A stretch of DNA of 5,923 nt from Thermomicrobiales bacterium (GTDB lineage Bacteria; Chloroflexota; Chloroflexia; Thermomicrobiales; UBA6265): positions 1 to 5,923 of the forward strand of contig JAICJJ010000200.1 of assembly GCA_025928535.1 (NCBI GenBank), read 5' to 3'. A program made the position numbers and the translations under genes. Shown piece after piece: positions 4,929-5,923 of this stretch. Below the pieces are notes generated by a model, which made no database searches, was not told where the DNA came from, and was given only the letters and a program-made list of their open reading frames with translations. The first letter of the stretch is position 1, and the number at the start of each line of letters is the position of its first letter.

Positions 4929-5711
4929 CTACTGCGCCAGATACCCGCCATCGACCGGGAGCACGACGCCGGTGATGAACGAGGCGGCGTCGGAGGCGAG
5001 AAAACAGATCGCCTGCGCCACTTCCCGGGGTTCGCCGATGCGGCCCATCGGATGCATCGCTTCGATCGCCGCCAGATATTCCGGACCGCCCGGTTCGTCC
5101 GGCAATTGCTGCACCCGCTCGGTCCGGATCGTGCCCGGCGCGACGGCGTTGACGCGGATGCCGCGGTCGGCCCATTCGATCGCCAGATGCTTGGCGAGGC
5201 CAGAGGCGACGAATTTCGCCGGACCGTAGGTCGCCTGCCGCTTTTGCCCCGCTTCGCCAGAGATCGACGAGAGACAGACGATGCTCCCGCCGCCGGTCGG
5301 CAGCATCGCTTCGATGGCGTATTTGCAACTCAGAAACATGCCGCGGCCGTCGATCGCCATCACCCGGTCCCAACTCTCGGCGGTCGCTTCCAGCGCGTCT
5401 TCGAGCGGGATGATGCCGGCGTTGGCGACGAGGATGTCGAGCCGGCCGAAGCGTTCGAGCGCCGCCGCGATCATCCGCCGCGCGTCGGCGTCAGACGAGA
5501 CATCAGCCGTGACCAATTCGGCTTCGGCCGCCGGCGTCAACGCTTCGCCGAGCCGCCGCAACCGGTCCGCGTCGATATCGACGGCAACGAGCCGCGCCCC
5601 TTCCTCGGCGAAGAGGAGCGCCGTCGCTCGGCCGATCCCCGACGCCGCGCCGGTGACCAACGCGACCTTGCCGGCGATCCGTCCCGGTCTGTGCGATGCG
5701 TGTTCGCTCAT
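4929..5711 (-). CDS. Classical short-chain dehydrogenase/reductase (SDR), FabG-like
   Basis: This 260-residue protein covers a complete classical SDR. It has the cofactor-binding TGAASGIG (20-27), Asp45 at the end of the second strand (VAVDID), which favours NAD(H) over NADP(H), the structural NAG motif (97-99), catalytic Ser149, Tyr162 and Lys166 (Y-x3-K), RVNAVAPGTIRTE (187-199) and the usual ending ITGVVLPVDGGYLAQ. It should oxidise an alcohol or reduce a ketone in the cytoplasm; substrate is not predictable. At the place where most classical SDRs have the fourth catalytic residue Asn (VNLxG), this one reads AIDGRG, with Asp121. The ATG at 5709-5711 has GGAG five bases upstream; reading further upstream would translate the 8-bp repeat array. 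The array begins 16 bp before the start. The gene is convergent with the zinc-ribbon gene and no terminator is evident between them. Confidence 0.95.
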   Translation of the reverse strand: MSEHASHRPGRIAGKVALVTGAASGIGRATALLFAEEGARLVAVDIDADRLRRLGEALTPAAEAELVTADVSSDADARRMIAAALERFGRLDILVANAGIIPLEDALEATAESWDRVMAIDGRGMFLSCKYAIEAMLPTGGGSIVCLSSISGEAGQKRQATYGPAKFVASGLAKHLAIEWADRGIRVNAVAPGTIRTERVQQLPDEPGGPEYLAAIEAMHPMGRIGEPREVAQAICFLASDAASFITGVVLPVDGGYLAQ

Positions 5712-5727
5712 GGATGCTCCTGTGATT

Positions 5728-5768
5728 GAGTCGGGAAGTCGGGAAGCCGGGAAGCCGGGAAGTCGAGG
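5728..5768 (+). repeat. Third 8-bp AGTCG/AGCCG repeat array
   Basis: Cores start at 5729, 5737, 5745, 5753 and 5761, an exact 8-bp period (AGTCG, AGTCG, AGCCG, AGCCG, AGTCG within GGGA-type units). This is the same repeat family and orientation as the array at 1281-1336. It begins 16 bp upstream of the SDR start codon, inside what should be its leader or promoter region. CGTCAT follows 18 bp after the array (5787-5792), as in the other two arrays, where CGTCATT follows. Confidence 0.85.
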
Positions 5769-5783
5769 AGCAGTTCGTGCTCC
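5767..5783. repeat. Hairpin at the edge of the third repeat array
   Basis: The stem GGAGCA (5767-5772) with TGCTCC (5778-5783) encloses GTTCG. It directly adjoins the array and is followed by a C-run on the plus strand. It may be part of the repeat element rather than a transcription signal of its own. Confidence 0.5.
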
Positions 5784-5866
5784 CCCCGTCATGCTGACGC
5801 GCGTATGGACAAACGCGCCGGCGGTGGGCCGCGCCGCCCGCGCCCGCGATCTCCTGCCGCGCCGGG

Positions 5867-5923
5867 TCAGCCATCGCCGCGCCGCGCCAACCCGACGCGG
5901 TCGGCCCCCAACGGCGTCCCGGC
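5867..5923 (-). CDS. Possible C-terminal 18 codons of a further gene (cut by window edge)
   Basis: Reading leftward from the right edge gives AGTPLGADRVGLARRGDG followed by TGA (5867-5869). Seventeen of 18 codons end in G or C, as in the well-supported genes here, and the composition is protein-like. The fragment is too short for any family assignment. If real, the gene lies 155 bp upstream of the SDR start on the same strand, separated by the repeat array. Other frames across this GC-rich stretch are also open, so confidence is low. Confidence 0.3.
   Translation of the reverse strand, partial: AGTPLGADRVGLARRGDG

Noticed and set aside
4500..5729. Plus-strand open frame spanning the zinc-ribbon and SDR genes
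   Set aside because: It crosses two genes with clear motifs in other frames and is Arg/Asp-rich throughout, with no ribosome binding site.
5805..5923. Start of a rightward gene (MDKRAGGGPRRPRP...)
   Set aside because: There is no ribosome binding site and the composition is Pro/Arg/Gly low complexity; the minus-strand reading of the same DNA has better third-position GC. The choice cannot be settled without more sequence to the right.

Overview
This is a GC-rich bacterial window of chromosomal character. It holds eight complete protein genes, one gene cut by the left edge and possibly one cut by the right edge. Start codons are mostly ATG behind purine-rich ribosome binding sites. Gene content (DUF883/holin-X/DUF3618-type membrane proteins, a PRC-barrel protein, OmpR-type regulators) and arrays of an 8-bp AGTCG-containing repeat would fit a high-GC Chloroflexota (Thermomicrobia-like) or actinobacterial genome. 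That placement is impression, not proof. No rRNA, tRNA, CRISPR, transposase, phage or plasmid gene is visible.

Layout. From 1159 down to the left edge, on the minus strand, lies a three-gene operon: a DUF883/YqjD-like anchored helical protein, a holin-X/YqjE-like two-helix membrane protein, and a DUF3618-like coiled coil starting at a GTG inside the previous gene. The gene order resembles E. coli yqjD-yqjE-yqjK. Upstream (1160-1576) is a gene-free stretch. It holds a nested, inverted, MITE-like repeat element: 8-bp repeat arrays outside, imperfect CGTCATT...AATCCGT arms inside, and a GC hairpin in the middle. Then, still on the minus strand, come a small PRC-barrel-like protein (1577-1903), an unusual HTH/coiled-coil/transmembrane protein (1995-2726), a receiver-only response regulator (2809-3195) and an OmpR/PhoB-type response regulator (3268-4017). 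The PRC-barrel and HTH genes share a 19-bp motif (16/19 identical) upstream of their starts.

A 327-bp divergent intergenic region with an AT-rich core (4018-4344) separates the regulators from a plus-strand gene for a four-helix membrane protein with a C-terminal zinc ribbon (4345-4917). This gene converges on a minus-strand short-chain dehydrogenase/reductase (4929-5711). Another copy of the 8-bp repeat array sits 16 bp before the SDR start. The right edge may contain the last 18 codons of one more minus-strand gene.

How the genes may work together (inference): most proteins here are predicted to be membrane-attached or regulatory, with no histidine kinase and only one enzyme. The likely theme is envelope state or stress signalling, with the SDR a metabolic bystander. 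No known defence or mobile system was identified. The least explained items are the nested repeat element, the membrane-tethered HTH protein, and the shared 19-bp upstream motif.
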